Shown here: positions 43,042-52,416 of the stretch, one piece after another | Numbering within the stretch: the first letter of the stretch is position 1 | Layout of the letters: the number at the start of each line of letters is the position of its first letter | NCBI GenBank assembly: GCA_019120295.1 | Contig: DWVI01000011.1 | Location: forward strand, 1 to 64,000 | Direction: 5' to 3' | Length of the DNA stretch: 64,000 bases | Source: Candidatus Onthoplasma faecipullorum | GTDB lineage: Bacteria > Bacillota > Clostridia > Christensenellales > UBA1242 | Notes under the pieces: model-generated | What the model was told of the DNA's origin: nothing | Seen by the model: the letters and a program-made list of their open reading frames with translations, nothing else | Database searches by the model: none | Position numbers and translations under genes: made by a program

Positions 43042-44175
43042 CTATTCGTCAATATCTATGTCGTCAAAGAAATTGTCATCTAAAATAATGTTTGCATTGT
43101 TTGCTACAATCTCTCCTGATTTTTCCTTTTCGTGTGTTTCAACTTCACTTGGTTTAACGTCAATTTTGTAGCCTGTGAGTTTTGCTGCAAGCCTTACGTT
43201 GTGACCGCCTTTACCAATAGCAAGTGATAATTTATTTTCAGGTACTTTTACATTTGCAACTAAACCTGCTGTGTCAACAGTGATTTCGCTAACTTCTGCT
43301 GGGCTAAGCGCTGCAACAATGTAATCGGCTGGGTTGTCGCTATAATTGATAATATCAATCTTTTCGCCGTTTAATTCGTTGATAACTGAATTTATACGTG
43401 CACCTTTGTTTCCAATACATGCGCCAACAGGGTCTAGATTAGGAACATTCGTGCTAACTGCAATCTTTGTTCTTAGCCCTGCTTCACGAACAATACCAAC
43501 AATATTAACGTCGCCATTATTTAATTCTGGAACTTCCATTTCAAGCAACATTCTAACAAAATTAGGGTGTGTTCTAGTTACTTGCAAAACTGAGCCCTTA
43601 AAATCGTCCTTAATATGGCGAACATAAACTTTAACTCTATCACCTGGTTTAAATTTATCAGTTGGCAACATATCACGCTTAGTTAAAAGTCCTTCCAAAG
43701 TGGTTCCGCCAATTTCAAGGTAAACATTTTCGCCGTCAATACGTTTAACGTTAGCAACGATTAATTTGCCTTCTTTATCTGCTATTTCTTTATAGATTGA
43801 TTGTTTTTCTATCTCTTTAATCTTTTGAGTGATAACCTGCTTTGCTGTTTGAACTGCTATGCGGTTAAAGTCCTTAGTTGACTCTTCTTGCATAACTTGG
43901 TCACCAACCTTATATGAATGCTTGATTTGACGCGCATCTTCAAGGCTGATTTCTTTTTCTTCGTCTTCAACAACTGGTACAACCGTTCTATATGAATATA
44001 TTTTGATTGTATTCTTTTCAGGGAACAATCTAACTTCTGCATTTTTAGCCATACCACTATTCTTTTTGTATGCAGCAGTTAAGGCTTGCTCTAATGCTTT
44101 TATGAAAACATCTTCTTCAATACCACGCTCTTCCCTTAAATCTTTAAGCGCTTCAAAAAAATCTTTATTTACCAC
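43042..44175 (-). CDS. nusA: Transcription termination/antitermination factor NusA
   Basis: NusA binds RNA polymerase and nascent RNA to modulate pausing and termination. The order of domains is an N-terminal polymerase-binding domain (about 1-130), S1 (about 135-200) and two KH domains (VGACIGNKGARINSVINELNG split here as VGACIGNKGARI; and LSLAIGKGGHNVRLAAKLTG). A short acidic tail ends the 377-residue protein, the Bacillota form without the E. coli C-terminal repeats. GAGGAACC lies upstream of its ATG. It is 9 nt from rimP. Confidence 0.96.
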   Translation of the reverse strand: MVNKDFFEALKDLREERGIEEDVFIKALEQALTAAYKKNSGMAKNAEVRLFPEKNTIKIYSYRTVVPVVEDEEKEISLEDARQIKHSYKVGDQVMQEESTKDFNRIAVQTAKQVITQKIKEIEKQSIYKEIADKEGKLIVANVKRIDGENVYLEIGGTTLEGLLTKRDMLPTDKFKPGDRVKVYVRHIKDDFKGSVLQVTRTHPNFVRMLLEMEVPELNNGDVNIVGIVREAGLRTKIAVSTNVPNLDPVGACIGNKGARINSVINELNGEKIDIINYSDNPADYIVAALSPAEVSEITVDTAGLVANVKVPENKLSLAIGKGGHNVRLAAKLTGYKIDVKPSEVETHEKEKSGEIVANNANIILDDNFFDDIDIDE

Positions 44176-44184
44176 GGGTTCCTC

Positions 44185-44637
44185 CTAAAACTCTACGTGT
44201 GGTATAACATATGCCACATCGCTAATACTTACTTCAAAAACTTCGTCATTTAATTTAAATTGATATTTATTTTCGTCTTGTGAAATATAAGTTGCTGTGA
44301 ATTCCTTTTTGCCTTCCACTTTCCTATATAATTTAACGTCAACCAATTTACCAACATACTTTTTAAATTGCCAATCATACTTCAAGGGTTTATCAAGCCC
44401 CCATGAAGAGACATCTAATGTGTATTTTTGGTCTTCGGTTGGGTTAAGGTCGTCAAGGATAGGTTCAATCATGTTGTTAACTTCAACGCAATCGTCTAAA
44501 CTAACGCCTGTGAGTTTGTCAATGTAGACAATTAAATGCATACCGTCAACTTTCTTAACGTATTCAACGTCAACTAGTTTTATATCTTTGTTAAATTTTG
44601 GTTCAATTGCTTCACGCACTATTTCTGCAACTTTCAT
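44185..44637 (-). CDS. rimP: Ribosome maturation factor RimP
   Basis: RimP helps early 30S assembly. The 150-residue protein has the two-domain layout: an N-terminal domain (VDVEYVKKVDGMHLIVYID and DDCVEVNNMIEPILDD) and an Sm-like C-terminal barrel; VSSWGLDKPLK corresponds to the conserved VSSPGLDRPL with Trp in place of Pro. AAAGGAG precedes the ATG. It heads the rimP-nusA-ylxR-ylxQ-infB-rbfA-truB block. A 9-bp hairpin sits in its leader (44667-44688). Confidence 0.93.
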   Translation of the reverse strand: MKVAEIVREAIEPKFNKDIKLVDVEYVKKVDGMHLIVYIDKLTGVSLDDCVEVNNMIEPILDDLNPTEDQKYTLDVSSWGLDKPLKYDWQFKKYVGKLVDVKLYRKVEGKKEFTATYISQDENKYQFKLNDEVFEVSISDVAYVIPHVEF

Positions 44638-44666
44638 ATTTCTCCTTTTTTCTTTAAAAAGTAATT

Positions 44667-44688
44667 TAGGAGTGGCACGCCACTCCTA
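44667..44688 (-). other. Stable hairpin between the polC-like gene and rimP
   Basis: TAGGAGTGG (44667-44675), loop CACG, CCACTCCTA (44680-44688). No U-run follows directly on the minus strand; ATTACTTTTTAAAG comes next, then the rimP ribosome binding site. It could be a processing or attenuation element, or a weak terminator of the polC-like transcript. Confidence 0.5.
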
Positions 44689-44845
44689 TACTCTATTTTG
44701 ATTTTAACATAATCTTAAAAATAAATCAATAGTTTTTTTATTATTTAATAGAATTAAATAAATTTTATATTTTTATTATGGTTTTATATCCAAAAATTAA
44801 TATTAAAATTTTAATTTTTATGAAAAACTATCATTTAAAAATAAT

Positions 44846-46360
44846 TTACTTTAATTTTATAAACACTTTTGCGGTGGCGGTTGCATCGTTTATTGCTCTA
44901 TGTGCGTTATCAAGTGTTATATTTAATCTTTCAACTATTGTACCTAATTTGTAATTTTTAAGTCCTGGTAACTTTTGGTGAGCCATTTCAAGTGTGTCCA
45001 TTAAAGGGTTATCAAAGTTATATGATAATTTTTTGGCGGCATTATAAATAAATGATATATCAAACGAAATGTTATGCGCAACCATAGTTGCACCGTAACA
45101 AAATTTATAAAAATCTGGTAAAACATAGTTTATTGTTGGTGCGTCTTTTACCATATCGTCGGTTATACCTGTAAGTGTTGTAATTTCTTTTGGTATGTGT
45201 TTACTTGGTTTTACAAAAGTTGAAAATATTTCGTCAATTCGACCATCTACAACCTTACAAGCACCTATTTCTATAATTTCGTCTTTTATTGCTTCTAGAC
45301 CAGTTGTTTCAATATCAAAAATAACGAAAGTGCCGTCAAAATGTTTTTCTTCGTCGAATAGACCTGTTTGCTCCATATCAATATATTTTTGTGGGAACAC
45401 TGTGTGATAATCTTCGTTTACGTGTTTGAAACCAGACTTTATATCTTCCCTTTTATACTCACAGCGTGCAATTGATGTTGCTGTAAAATTTAATTTGCCG
45501 TTAAATTCTCTAAACGAACCGAAACAACTTACTTTCATTCCAACAGTTATTAAATCGCCTTTCATTTCGTCTGCTTGGCGCGGAAATATTGAACAATATA
45601 AAACTTTTCCGTCATTTCTTATTGAAAAATTGTAAAAAATGTGCTCTATTTCCTTTGTTTCGCCGTTTTTTGTGAAATTACGCTTGTATGTACGTTTTTG
45701 TATATTTGTAACTTCACCACAAACGACCACATTTTCTATTGGTGAGTTTATTTTGGTGTAATCTGTTGCGAGCGTATATTCATTTTTGCCAATAATGTCG
45801 GTAATTTCAGATAATTCATACACGGTTTTTTCTTCTGCTTCTTTTATGCTAGACATTAACTCTGCATTTTTTTCAATCGCATTTTCGTCACCAACAACAT
45901 CTTCTTTTCTTTCAAATTTAACCGTGAAATCTGCAAGGAAACTTTCCTTTAATTTATCGGCTAACATTTGTTCGCGATTATTTACGGCATAATCGTATGA
46001 CATAGGGCTCAAACGCAATGTTAAGTTGACTTTCATATTGTCTATATCAACTTTAACATCGTCAAACGTAAAATTTTTACTAATTGCCGGAAAATTATTT
46101 ATAATAGTTGAATAAGTGTGGTTTGCGATTGCACGTTTATCTAGCGGACAACGTATAAAATTTAATTCATATTTAACAAAATCTCCTATTAACTCAACAA
46201 TTTTTTCCATTATAATTTTTTGGTTTTCTTCGGTTGGGTTAAATGTTTCTGGATTATACAAAAAGTTCATGACGCAAACATTTGTTCTTTCCTTATACTC
46301 TGCGTCTTTAAATTTTAAACCGTCGAATAATCTATTTAAAATCTCTAATCTATCTACCAT
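44846..46360 (-). CDS. PolC-derived protein with OB fold and DEDDh exonuclease but no polymerase domain
   Basis: It occupies the polC position (between rseP and rimP) but has 504 residues; PolC has about 1440. Residues 1-200 resemble the PolC N-terminal domains, about 205-305 form an OB fold (VVVCGEVTNIQKRTYKR to LNFTATSIARC), and 345-504 are a proofreading-type exonuclease with all acidic and His residues: Asp349, Glu351 (FDIETTGL), Asp434 (NISFDI), His487 and Asp492 (HRAINDA). The PHP halves, palm, fingers and C-terminal parts are absent; the frame ends at KVFIKLK with a normal stop. It has its own TTGACA-17-TAAAAT promoter and an AAAGGA site. It may be a stand-alone 3'-5' exonuclease or a proofreading subunit. 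Confidence 0.88.
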   Translation of the reverse strand: MVDRLEILNRLFDGLKFKDAEYKERTNVCVMNFLYNPETFNPTEENQKIIMEKIVELIGDFVKYELNFIRCPLDKRAIANHTYSTIINNFPAISKNFTFDDVKVDIDNMKVNLTLRLSPMSYDYAVNNREQMLADKLKESFLADFTVKFERKEDVVGDENAIEKNAELMSSIKEAEEKTVYELSEITDIIGKNEYTLATDYTKINSPIENVVVCGEVTNIQKRTYKRNFTKNGETKEIEHIFYNFSIRNDGKVLYCSIFPRQADEMKGDLITVGMKVSCFGSFREFNGKLNFTATSIARCEYKREDIKSGFKHVNEDYHTVFPQKYIDMEQTGLFDEEKHFDGTFVIFDIETTGLEAIKDEIIEIGACKVVDGRIDEIFSTFVKPSKHIPKEITTLTGITDDMVKDAPTINYVLPDFYKFCYGATMVAHNISFDISFIYNAAKKLSYNFDNPLMDTLEMAHQKLPGLKNYKLGTIVERLNITLDNAHRAINDATATAKVFIKLK

Positions 46361-46394
46361 ATTATCCTTTTAACTTTCGTATTTTACGCGGATT

Positions 46395-46423
46395 ATTTTA
46401 ACAAAAAGGAAAGTTTTTGTCAA
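46395..46423 (-). promoter_or_regulatory. Promoter of the polC-like gene, overlapping the rseP terminator
   Basis: On the minus strand TTGACA (46418-46423), 17-nt spacer, TAAAAT (46395-46400). The -35 lies in the loop of an imperfect hairpin (AAGGAA at 46427-46432 with TTCCTT at 46406-46411) that is followed by TTTTTG and probably ends rseP transcription. Confidence 0.7.
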
Positions 46424-46445
46424 CCTTCCTTATTTTTTTATAATT

Positions 46446-47618
46446 TTACAGCACAAATTGCAGTACGTCAACTAGAATTACAAAGCCTAGTAGCACAATC
46501 AGTCCAATGTTGTTAATTGCGTTTACAACTGTGCGTTTAACTGGCTTTTTCCTTATCCATTCTATTAGCACAAATATCATTTGGAAGCCATCGAGAGCAG
46601 GAATTGGTAAAAGGTTGAAAACCGCTAAATTTACAGCAATTAGTGGTAACAATAACAATAAATATGAGAAACTCATTTGCGTGTAAGTTGCTATCATATT
46701 GATTGTTGTAACTGGGCCACCAAGAGATGTTATTGATAATTGTCCGGTTAATAATTGACCTAGTATAATTAGTATTTTCCACGCCCATTTGCATGTAAAC
46801 GGAATTGCTTCTTTTAAACTTTCAACAAAGGAATATTTGTAGTTTCCAATTATAAATTCATCGTCAATTTCTTCATTTGATAAAAGCGACCAGCCCACAC
46901 ATTCGCCATCGGCGTTATAAATAACGTTTATATAACCATCCACGGCCATAATTTCACCGTCACGCCTAACATTGAAAATAAGGCTATTTAAGTCCATATA
47001 ATAGGTTTCACCGTCCTGAGTGAAAGTTTGTTCTTGCAATAATTCGTCGTTTGAACCTAGATACCTTGAATAACTGCGGTTTACTTTATCTGTTATAAGT
47101 GAATTCATAAAATCGTCATGCACAAAATCAATTTCACAGTTATCAATTCCTATTATCACGTCGCTAGTTTGCAACACTTCGTAGTTTATTGAACTTGCTC
47201 CAACAGATTGAACTTCAACTAAATCGTAACCTGTTGAAATGAGCAAAATAAATGAAAATATAATACCGCTTAAAAAGTTGAAAAACGCGCCAAAAAATAG
47301 TACAATTAAGCGTTTCCAAGGTTTTTGATTATTAAATGCGCTTGGGCTAAAATTTCCTTCTTCGTCTTCCCCTTCAAACGCACAATAACCACCTAACGGA
47401 AAAGCGCGAAGCGATATTTTTTCGCCGTCTTTTTTTGTTTTTTGTATGATTTTTGGACCAAAACCAACGCTAAATTCGTTGATTTTAAATTTAAGTATTT
47501 TACCTGCGGTGTAATGACCTAATTCGTGAATTAACACCATAAGTAACAAAACAAGAATGGCTACAATAATGTAGCCAATATATGTGAAAACTGTTGATAC
47601 GCTTAGTAAATTAGTCAT
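46446..47618 (-). CDS. rseP: RseP/RasP-type site-2 membrane metalloprotease
   Basis: A zinc protease that cuts substrates within the membrane, such as anti-sigma factors. The HExxH site is in LIHELGHYTAG (near 27-37), the second metal motif is in LLPIPALDGFQM (near 350), and a PDZ-like domain lies between helices. The length of 390 residues is normal. It lies between cdsA and the polC-like gene; dxr and proS, which flank it in B. subtilis, are absent. An AAGGA site precedes the ATG. Confidence 0.94.
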   Translation of the reverse strand: MTNLLSVSTVFTYIGYIIVAILVLLLMVLIHELGHYTAGKILKFKINEFSVGFGPKIIQKTKKDGEKISLRAFPLGGYCAFEGEDEEGNFSPSAFNNQKPWKRLIVLFFGAFFNFLSGIIFSFILLISTGYDLVEVQSVGASSINYEVLQTSDVIIGIDNCEIDFVHDDFMNSLITDKVNRSYSRYLGSNDELLQEQTFTQDGETYYMDLNSLIFNVRRDGEIMAVDGYINVIYNADGECVGWSLLSNEEIDDEFIIGNYKYSFVESLKEAIPFTCKWAWKILIILGQLLTGQLSITSLGGPVTTINMIATYTQMSFSYLLLLLPLIAVNLAVFNLLPIPALDGFQMIFVLIEWIRKKPVKRTVVNAINNIGLIVLLGFVILVDVLQFVL

Positions 47619-47829
47619 ATTTTCCTTACAAGTAATAGTACGATTTATTTTTCTATTTTATGAATGATTACCAATTATTAACATAATTTATCAAATTTTT
47701 GAGTATAAATTTTAATTTTCACTATTTTTGATATGTTTTATTATGCTTTATTGAAATTGATAAGTCATGCTTTATTTTGACTTTAAAAATCTAAATATTT
47801 GGTTTTTTGTTTTATTTCAAAAATTTGAG

Positions 47830-48732
47830 TTAACCGACAATTATCATTGTAACAATATAGATAAAGGTTGAAACAAACATCATTGCGTCCACCCTATCAA
47901 GCATACCGCCATGACCAGGCATGATTTTACCTGAGTCTTTAATACCAGCGGTTCGCTTTAATTTGCTTTCAAATAAATCGCCAAGTTGCCCCAAAATTGA
48001 GCCAATTAAGCCAATGATTAGGAAATGCCACCATGATAGTGAGTACATATTAAGCATAGCCGACCATGAGTCAACGTTATAAACAATAGCATACAATATC
48101 ATTGCCCCAGCAATGCCACCAATAAGCCCACCTATTGCACCGCTAATTGTTTTATTTGGACTAATGCTTGGTGCAAGTTTTGGGCCTTTAATAAGCCTAC
48201 CAATTAAATATGCAAATGTGTCTGTAAGCATTGTGATTGCAAAAATCATTATAATAAACACTATTGAGAAACCTTCAATACCTGCGTAAATATCAACGTG
48301 GTTAATATAAAGCATTGAAGATAAAAGTAGCCCCGGATAAATACACGCCAAAATGCTATTCCATGAACTTTTGATGTTTTCATTAAATGTGTTTCTATTT
48401 CTGTTTCTAATTGCTTCTGTTATTAAAATTATAACAAAATAAACTATTAGTGATGCAATTTGAATAAGTGGGATATAAACATAATCAACGGCATTTATAC
48501 AAATTAATAAAATTATAAGGTTAAAAATTGTGTACATGCTAGCTAGGTATTTATTAACCTTTCTACCACAATTTTCCATTATGTGGCACATCTCAAAGCC
48601 TGCAACTATGGCTATTAAAACAATGAATGTGTCAAATATATAATCGCCTATGTTATACGGCAAAAACTTGCTTGCAACAACAAGTGCAACCGCTAAAACT
48701 ATAAAAATACTAGTTATGCTTCTTTGTTTCAT
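47830..48732 (-). CDS. cdsA: Phosphatidate cytidylyltransferase
   Basis: CdsA makes CDP-diacylglycerol for phospholipid synthesis. The 300-residue polytopic protein has eight or so hydrophobic segments and the C-terminal family signature, GDLFESKLKRTAGIKDSGK and MPGHGGMLDRVDAMMF. It overlaps uppS by 23 nt. The 211-nt spacer before rseP carries no gene, although dxr lies there in B. subtilis. Confidence 0.95.
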   Translation of the reverse strand: MKQRSITSIFIVLAVALVVASKFLPYNIGDYIFDTFIVLIAIVAGFEMCHIMENCGRKVNKYLASMYTIFNLIILLICINAVDYVYIPLIQIASLIVYFVIILITEAIRNRNRNTFNENIKSSWNSILACIYPGLLLSSMLYINHVDIYAGIEGFSIVFIIMIFAITMLTDTFAYLIGRLIKGPKLAPSISPNKTISGAIGGLIGGIAGAMILYAIVYNVDSWSAMLNMYSLSWWHFLIIGLIGSILGQLGDLFESKLKRTAGIKDSGKIMPGHGGMLDRVDAMMFVSTFIYIVTMIIVG

Positions 48733-49447
48733 TTTTGTTTAGTCCCCCAAAACGCCTGTTTCTAGACATAAAAGACTTAATTGCTTTAATCATATCCCTT
48801 TTTGTGAATGCTGGCCAACACTTTTTAGGAAATTCCCATTCGCTATATGTGGCTTGCCAAGGAAGGAAATTGCTTGAACGTTTTTCCCCTGATGTTCGGA
48901 TAATAAAATCAAGCGGTAACATTCCGTAGGTGTAAAGATGTTTTTCAAAAGTGTTTTCGTCAACTTCTTCGCCTAACTTTACAAGTTCATTCACTGCTTT
49001 TAATATCTCTTGACGTCCACCATAATTTATACAAAGGTTTAATATATTTCCTGTTCTGTTTTTTGTTGTTTCAATTAAATCAACTGCCTTGGTGCGAACA
49101 TTTAAAGGTAACCGTTCGTCCGTTAAATCACCTGAAATTATTATTTTAACATCACGGTCTAGATAATCACGTTTATACTCGTCTAACATTTCGTCGAAAA
49201 GTTGCATTAAATAATCAACTTCTTGCTCAGGTCGTTTCCAATTTTCAGACGAAAAGCAGTATAACGACAAATTTTTAACACCTAAATCAAATAAAAATTC
49301 AATTTGTTTTTTTAAATTATCCGCTCCAACTTTATGCCCTGCGCTTCTAGGAAGTCCACGTGATTTTGCCCATCTACCATTTCCGTCTATAATAATGCCC
49401 ATATGTTTTGGTAGACGCTCATCACCTTTTATTTTATCAATATTCAT
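48710..49447 (-). CDS. uppS: Isoprenyl transferase (undecaprenyl diphosphate synthase)
   Basis: UppS makes the C55 lipid carrier for peptidoglycan. The catalytic Asp is in MGIIDGNGRWAKSRGLPRS (here MGIIIDGNGRWAKSRG), and the substrate motifs LYCFSSENWKRP and DFIIRTSGEKRSSNFLPWQ are present. The length of 245 residues is typical. It shares a nucleotide with the frr stop and overlaps cdsA, in the conserved frr-uppS-cdsA order. Confidence 0.96.
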   Translation of the reverse strand: MNIDKIKGDERLPKHMGIIIDGNGRWAKSRGLPRSAGHKVGADNLKKQIEFLFDLGVKNLSLYCFSSENWKRPEQEVDYLMQLFDEMLDEYKRDYLDRDVKIIISGDLTDERLPLNVRTKAVDLIETTKNRTGNILNLCINYGGRQEILKAVNELVKLGEEVDENTFEKHLYTYGMLPLDFIIRTSGEKRSSNFLPWQATYSEWEFPKKCWPAFTKRDMIKAIKSFMSRNRRFGGLNKNETKKHN

Positions 49448-50013
49448 TAAACCTCCATTATTTCAGCAACTTTCTTTTCGCAGGCTGTGTCTGCACGAGC
49501 AGTAAAGCCGTCTAATGTTTTTTGCACTTCTTTTTCAAGGCTAGAGAGTTCGTCTTCACTAATTTCTGAATTTTTCTTCATAGTTTTGAATGTTTCCAAA
49601 CAATCACGGCGAGCGTTACGCATTGCAATTTTTGCTTCTTCTAAAAGTTTTCTAGCGTCCTTTGAATACTCTTTTCTTCTTTCTTCTGTAAGCATTGGAA
49701 AACCTATGCGGATAATCTTTCCGTCGTCACTAACGCTTACACCTAAATTCGCACCTTCAATTGCTGTGCGGATATTTTTCACGGTTGATGCGTCCCATGG
49801 CGAAACAACTAACATTCTAGCGTCTTGCACCATAATATTACCTGTTTGATTGATTGGCGTCATAGTTCCATAATAATCAACCTTTATGTTTTCAATAAGT
49901 TTAGGGTTTGCGCGACCAACACGAATACGCATTAACTCGTCAATTAGCCTATTAAATTGTTTATCTAAATTTTCTTCATATTCCATTAGTGTAATATCAA
50001 CTTGTTCTGTCAT
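49447..50013 (-). CDS. frr: Ribosome recycling factor
   Basis: RRF splits post-termination ribosomes with EF-G. The protein has 188 residues with RVGRANPKLIENIKVDYYGT and PMLTEERRKEYSKDARK, typical of RRF. AAGGAG precedes the ATG. pyrH normally lies between tsf and frr; here a 330-nt gene-free spacer takes its place. Confidence 0.96.
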   Translation of the reverse strand: MTEQVDITLMEYEENLDKQFNRLIDELMRIRVGRANPKLIENIKVDYYGTMTPINQTGNIMVQDARMLVVSPWDASTVKNIRTAIEGANLGVSVSDDGKIIRIGFPMLTEERRKEYSKDARKLLEEAKIAMRNARRDCLETFKTMKKNSEISEDELSSLEKEVQKTLDGFTARADTACEKKVAEIMEV

Positions 50014-50343
50014 TTTATCTCCTTATATTAATTATGAATTTTAGCATAAATTCTCAACAAAAAATAAAAGAAATTTTGTTTTAGTAACACTAAAATCAAA
50101 AAATAATTCGTTAATTATACTAAACAATTTAGCAAAAAATAGCAACTAAATAACAACTCAAACCAAAATTTAATAAAATATTTGTTTTTTATAGCCTTTT
50201 AGAAAATAAATTAAAACATAATTTTTTTTAATTTAATTTCAATTATTAAAAATATTTATTTTCTTGCAATTATTCGATTACATTCTAATACTAAATAGAA
50301 AAACATAAAAAATAAAGACCAAATCAATGGTCTTTATCACTAA
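50014..50343. other. Gene-free spacer where pyrH would be expected
   Basis: AT-rich with no credible frame. It contains only the tsf terminator and presumably the frr promoter. Confidence 0.6.
50312..50337 (-). terminator. rpsB-tsf terminator
   Basis: ATAAAGACC (50312-50320) pairs with GGTCTTTAT (50329-50337) around an 8-nt loop, followed by TTTTTT on the minus strand. Confidence 0.85.
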
Positions 50344-51228
50344 CTAATTTCCTTTTGTTTGAGCGGCAACTTCTGCTGCGAAGTCGTCAACACGTTTTTC
50401 TAAGCCTTCGCCCATTTCCCAGCGAACAAATCTAACAACGTCGAATTTATTGCCAATAACTTGTTTAACCGATTGAGAATCGTCTTTGACAAATGGTTGA
50501 TTTAGTAGGCAGTTTTCAGTGTAGAACTTGCCAATCTTACCTTCAACAATCTTACCTAAAATTTCTTTTGGTTTGCTAGCATTTTTAGGGTCAGTTTGAA
50601 GCTGAGCGATCATGATTTCTTTTTCTTTTTCAATAACGTCTGCTGGAACGTCACTTTCTCTTACATATGTTGGTTTAACTGCTGCAATTTGAAGAGCAAT
50701 ATCGTGCAATGTGTCTTCACCTGATGTGAATGGGTTTGCTTCAACCATAACGCCAACTTTACCACCCATATGAATATAAGTTTCAATCTTACCGGTTGTA
50801 TTATAAATTTCAAATCTACGAATTGAAAGTTTTTCGCCTATAACAACAGTTTGTTCAGCAATGTAACTAGCAACTGTACCACTTTCGAATGGTAAATTAT
50901 TTAATTCTTCAACATCTTTTGGTTGCTTTTCAGCAATAAGTTTAGCAATATCGCTAACAATACCGCGGAACTTATCACCTTTTGCAACGAAATCTGATTC
51001 ACAGTTTATCTCTAAAAGCACGCCCACGCCAGCATTAACATATGAACCAACCACACCTTCTGCAGCAATTCTTGATTGTTTCTTAGCAGCCTTAGCAATA
51101 CCTTTTTCACGCAAAATTTCAATAGCCTTATCAACGTTTCCGTCTGCTTCTGTTAAAGCCTTTTTGCAGTCCATCATGCCTGCACCAGTCATATCTCTTA
51201 GATTTGCAACATCTCTTGCTGTAATCAT
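50344..51228 (-). CDS. tsf: Elongation factor Ts
   Basis: EF-Ts exchanges GDP for GTP on EF-Tu. The N-terminal UBA-like part has LRDMTGAGMMDCKKALTEA, and the core has INCESDFVAKGDKF and VAAVKPTYVRESDVP. It has 294 residues. GGGAGA precedes the ATG. It follows rpsB by 88 nt and shares its transcript. Confidence 0.97.
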   Translation of the reverse strand: MITARDVANLRDMTGAGMMDCKKALTEADGNVDKAIEILREKGIAKAAKKQSRIAAEGVVGSYVNAGVGVLLEINCESDFVAKGDKFRGIVSDIAKLIAEKQPKDVEELNNLPFESGTVASYIAEQTVVIGEKLSIRRFEIYNTTGKIETYIHMGGKVGVMVEANPFTSGEDTLHDIALQIAAVKPTYVRESDVPADVIEKEKEIMIAQLQTDPKNASKPKEILGKIVEGKIGKFYTENCLLNQPFVKDDSQSVKQVIGNKFDVVRFVRWEMGEGLEKRVDDFAAEVAAQTKGN

Positions 51229-51316
51229 AAAATTTTCTCCCTTTAATCTATTTATTGTGTGATTAAAATATATAACACACTATATATTGATTTCTTAAAA
51301 CTACATTAACTTAATA

Positions 51317-52168
51317 TTATTCTTTAACTTCGCTTTCTTCTTTCTTTTCAGCCTTTGCTTTTTTTGTTGGACGTTTTTTCTTTTCGTCTTTTACTTCTGG
51401 TTTTTCTTCGTCTTTAACAATTTCACCTGTAACCATAGAAGCCATAGAAACTTCTTCGTCTTCAGCGTTCATGTCATGAATTACAACTCCGCCCTTTGCT
51501 TCCATAATAGCGTCTGTTAACGTTGAAAGAATAAGTTTTATTGAACCGATTGCATCGTCATTTGCTGGAATGCAAACTGTTACGTCGTCTGGGTCACTGT
51601 TAGTATCAACAATACCAACTGTTGGGATACCTAATCTCTTTGCTTCTTTAACAGCAATGTGTTCTGTGTGTGGGTCAACTAAGATAATTAAACCTGGAAG
51701 AGTTGTCATATCCTTAATACCAATTAAGTTGTTAGTTAATTTATCGCGTTCTGCCTTTAATTGAATAACTTCTTTTTTAGGAAGAAGGTCAAAATCTCCT
51801 AATGCTTCCATGTTGTTTAACTTGTTCATTCTATCAATTCTCTTTCTGATAGTAACGAAATTAGTTAGTGTTCCGCCAAGCCAGCGTGAGTTTACATAGA
51901 ACATACCAGAGCGTTCTGCTTCTTGCTTAACTGTTTCTTGCGCTTGTTTCTTTGTACCGATAAACAACACGCTAGCGCCAGCAAGCACTTTTTCTTTGAT
52001 GAACATATATGCTTCATCGATTTGCTTTTGTGTATCTTCAAGATTTAAGATATGAATGTTGTTTCTATCTGTGAAGATATACTTTTTCATTTTAGGGTTC
52101 CATTTTCTAGTTTGGTGACCGAAATGGCAACCTGCTTCTAATAATTGTTTCATTGAAATAACTGACAT
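51317..52168 (-). CDS. rpsB: 30S ribosomal protein S2
   Basis: S2 is a late-binding 30S protein that links S1 or mRNA docking to the subunit. [26 protein letters not shown] is the canonical start region (shown here in part as [20 protein letters not shown]), and [19 protein letters not shown] type motifs follow. The ATG at 52168 has AGGAGG 13 nt upstream; the frame upstream to 52267 is the structured leader, not protein. A Lys/Glu-rich C-terminal tail of about 50 residues extends past the core. 283 residues. Confidence 0.96.
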   Translation of the reverse strand: MSVISMKQLLEAGCHFGHQTRKWNPKMKKYIFTDRNNIHILNLEDTQKQIDEAYMFIKEKVLAGASVLFIGTKKQAQETVKQEAERSGMFYVNSRWLGGTLTNFVTIRKRIDRMNKLNNMEALGDFDLLPKKEVIQLKAERDKLTNNLIGIKDMTTLPGLIILVDPHTEHIAVKEAKRLGIPTVGIVDTNSDPDDVTVCIPANDDAIGSIKLILSTLTDAIMEAKGGVVIHDMNAEDEEVSMASMVTGEIVKDEEKPEVKDEKKKRPTKKAKAEKKEESEVKE

Positions 52169-52195
52169 AAATATTAACCTCCTGTTTGTCTCTTC

Positions 52196-52257
52196 CCTAC
52201 TAGTCGTCTTGCCATAACAACCTAAATTTAGGCAACAAGAATGGCAATCGTAATAGG
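52196..52257 (-). promoter_or_regulatory. Structured rpsB leader, candidate S2 autoregulatory site
   Basis: On the minus strand three nested helices form. The outer is CCTATTA (52251-52257) with TAGTAGG (52196-52202). The middle is TTGCCAT (52241-52247) with ATGGCAA (52209-52215). The apical is the palindrome CCTAAATTTAGG (52221-52232). The fold lies between the promoter and the rpsB ribosome binding site, where ribosomal protein leaders sit. Confidence 0.6.
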
Positions 52258-52278
52258 TGCTATTCATTGAACTTGTTT

Positions 52279-52307
52279 ATAATATCAAAATGAGCATAAA
52301 TTGTCAA
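52279..52307 (-). promoter_or_regulatory. rpsB-tsf promoter
   Basis: On the minus strand TTGACA (52302-52307), 17-nt spacer, TATTAT (52279-52284). Confidence 0.85.
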
Positions 52308-52416
52308 CACAATTTACTAAATTTGCTGAAAATTTTAACAATTTAAGTGTTACGCTATACTATTAAAACAATAAATTATAATAATTTGTTTTAAGCGTAG
52401 TTTAAATTTTATTATG

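Noticed and set aside
44640..44845. PolC shortening as a frameshift or nonsense mutation
   Set aside because: The 200 nt after the stop contain no PHP or polymerase coding sequence in any frame, and rimP follows with its own ribosome binding site.
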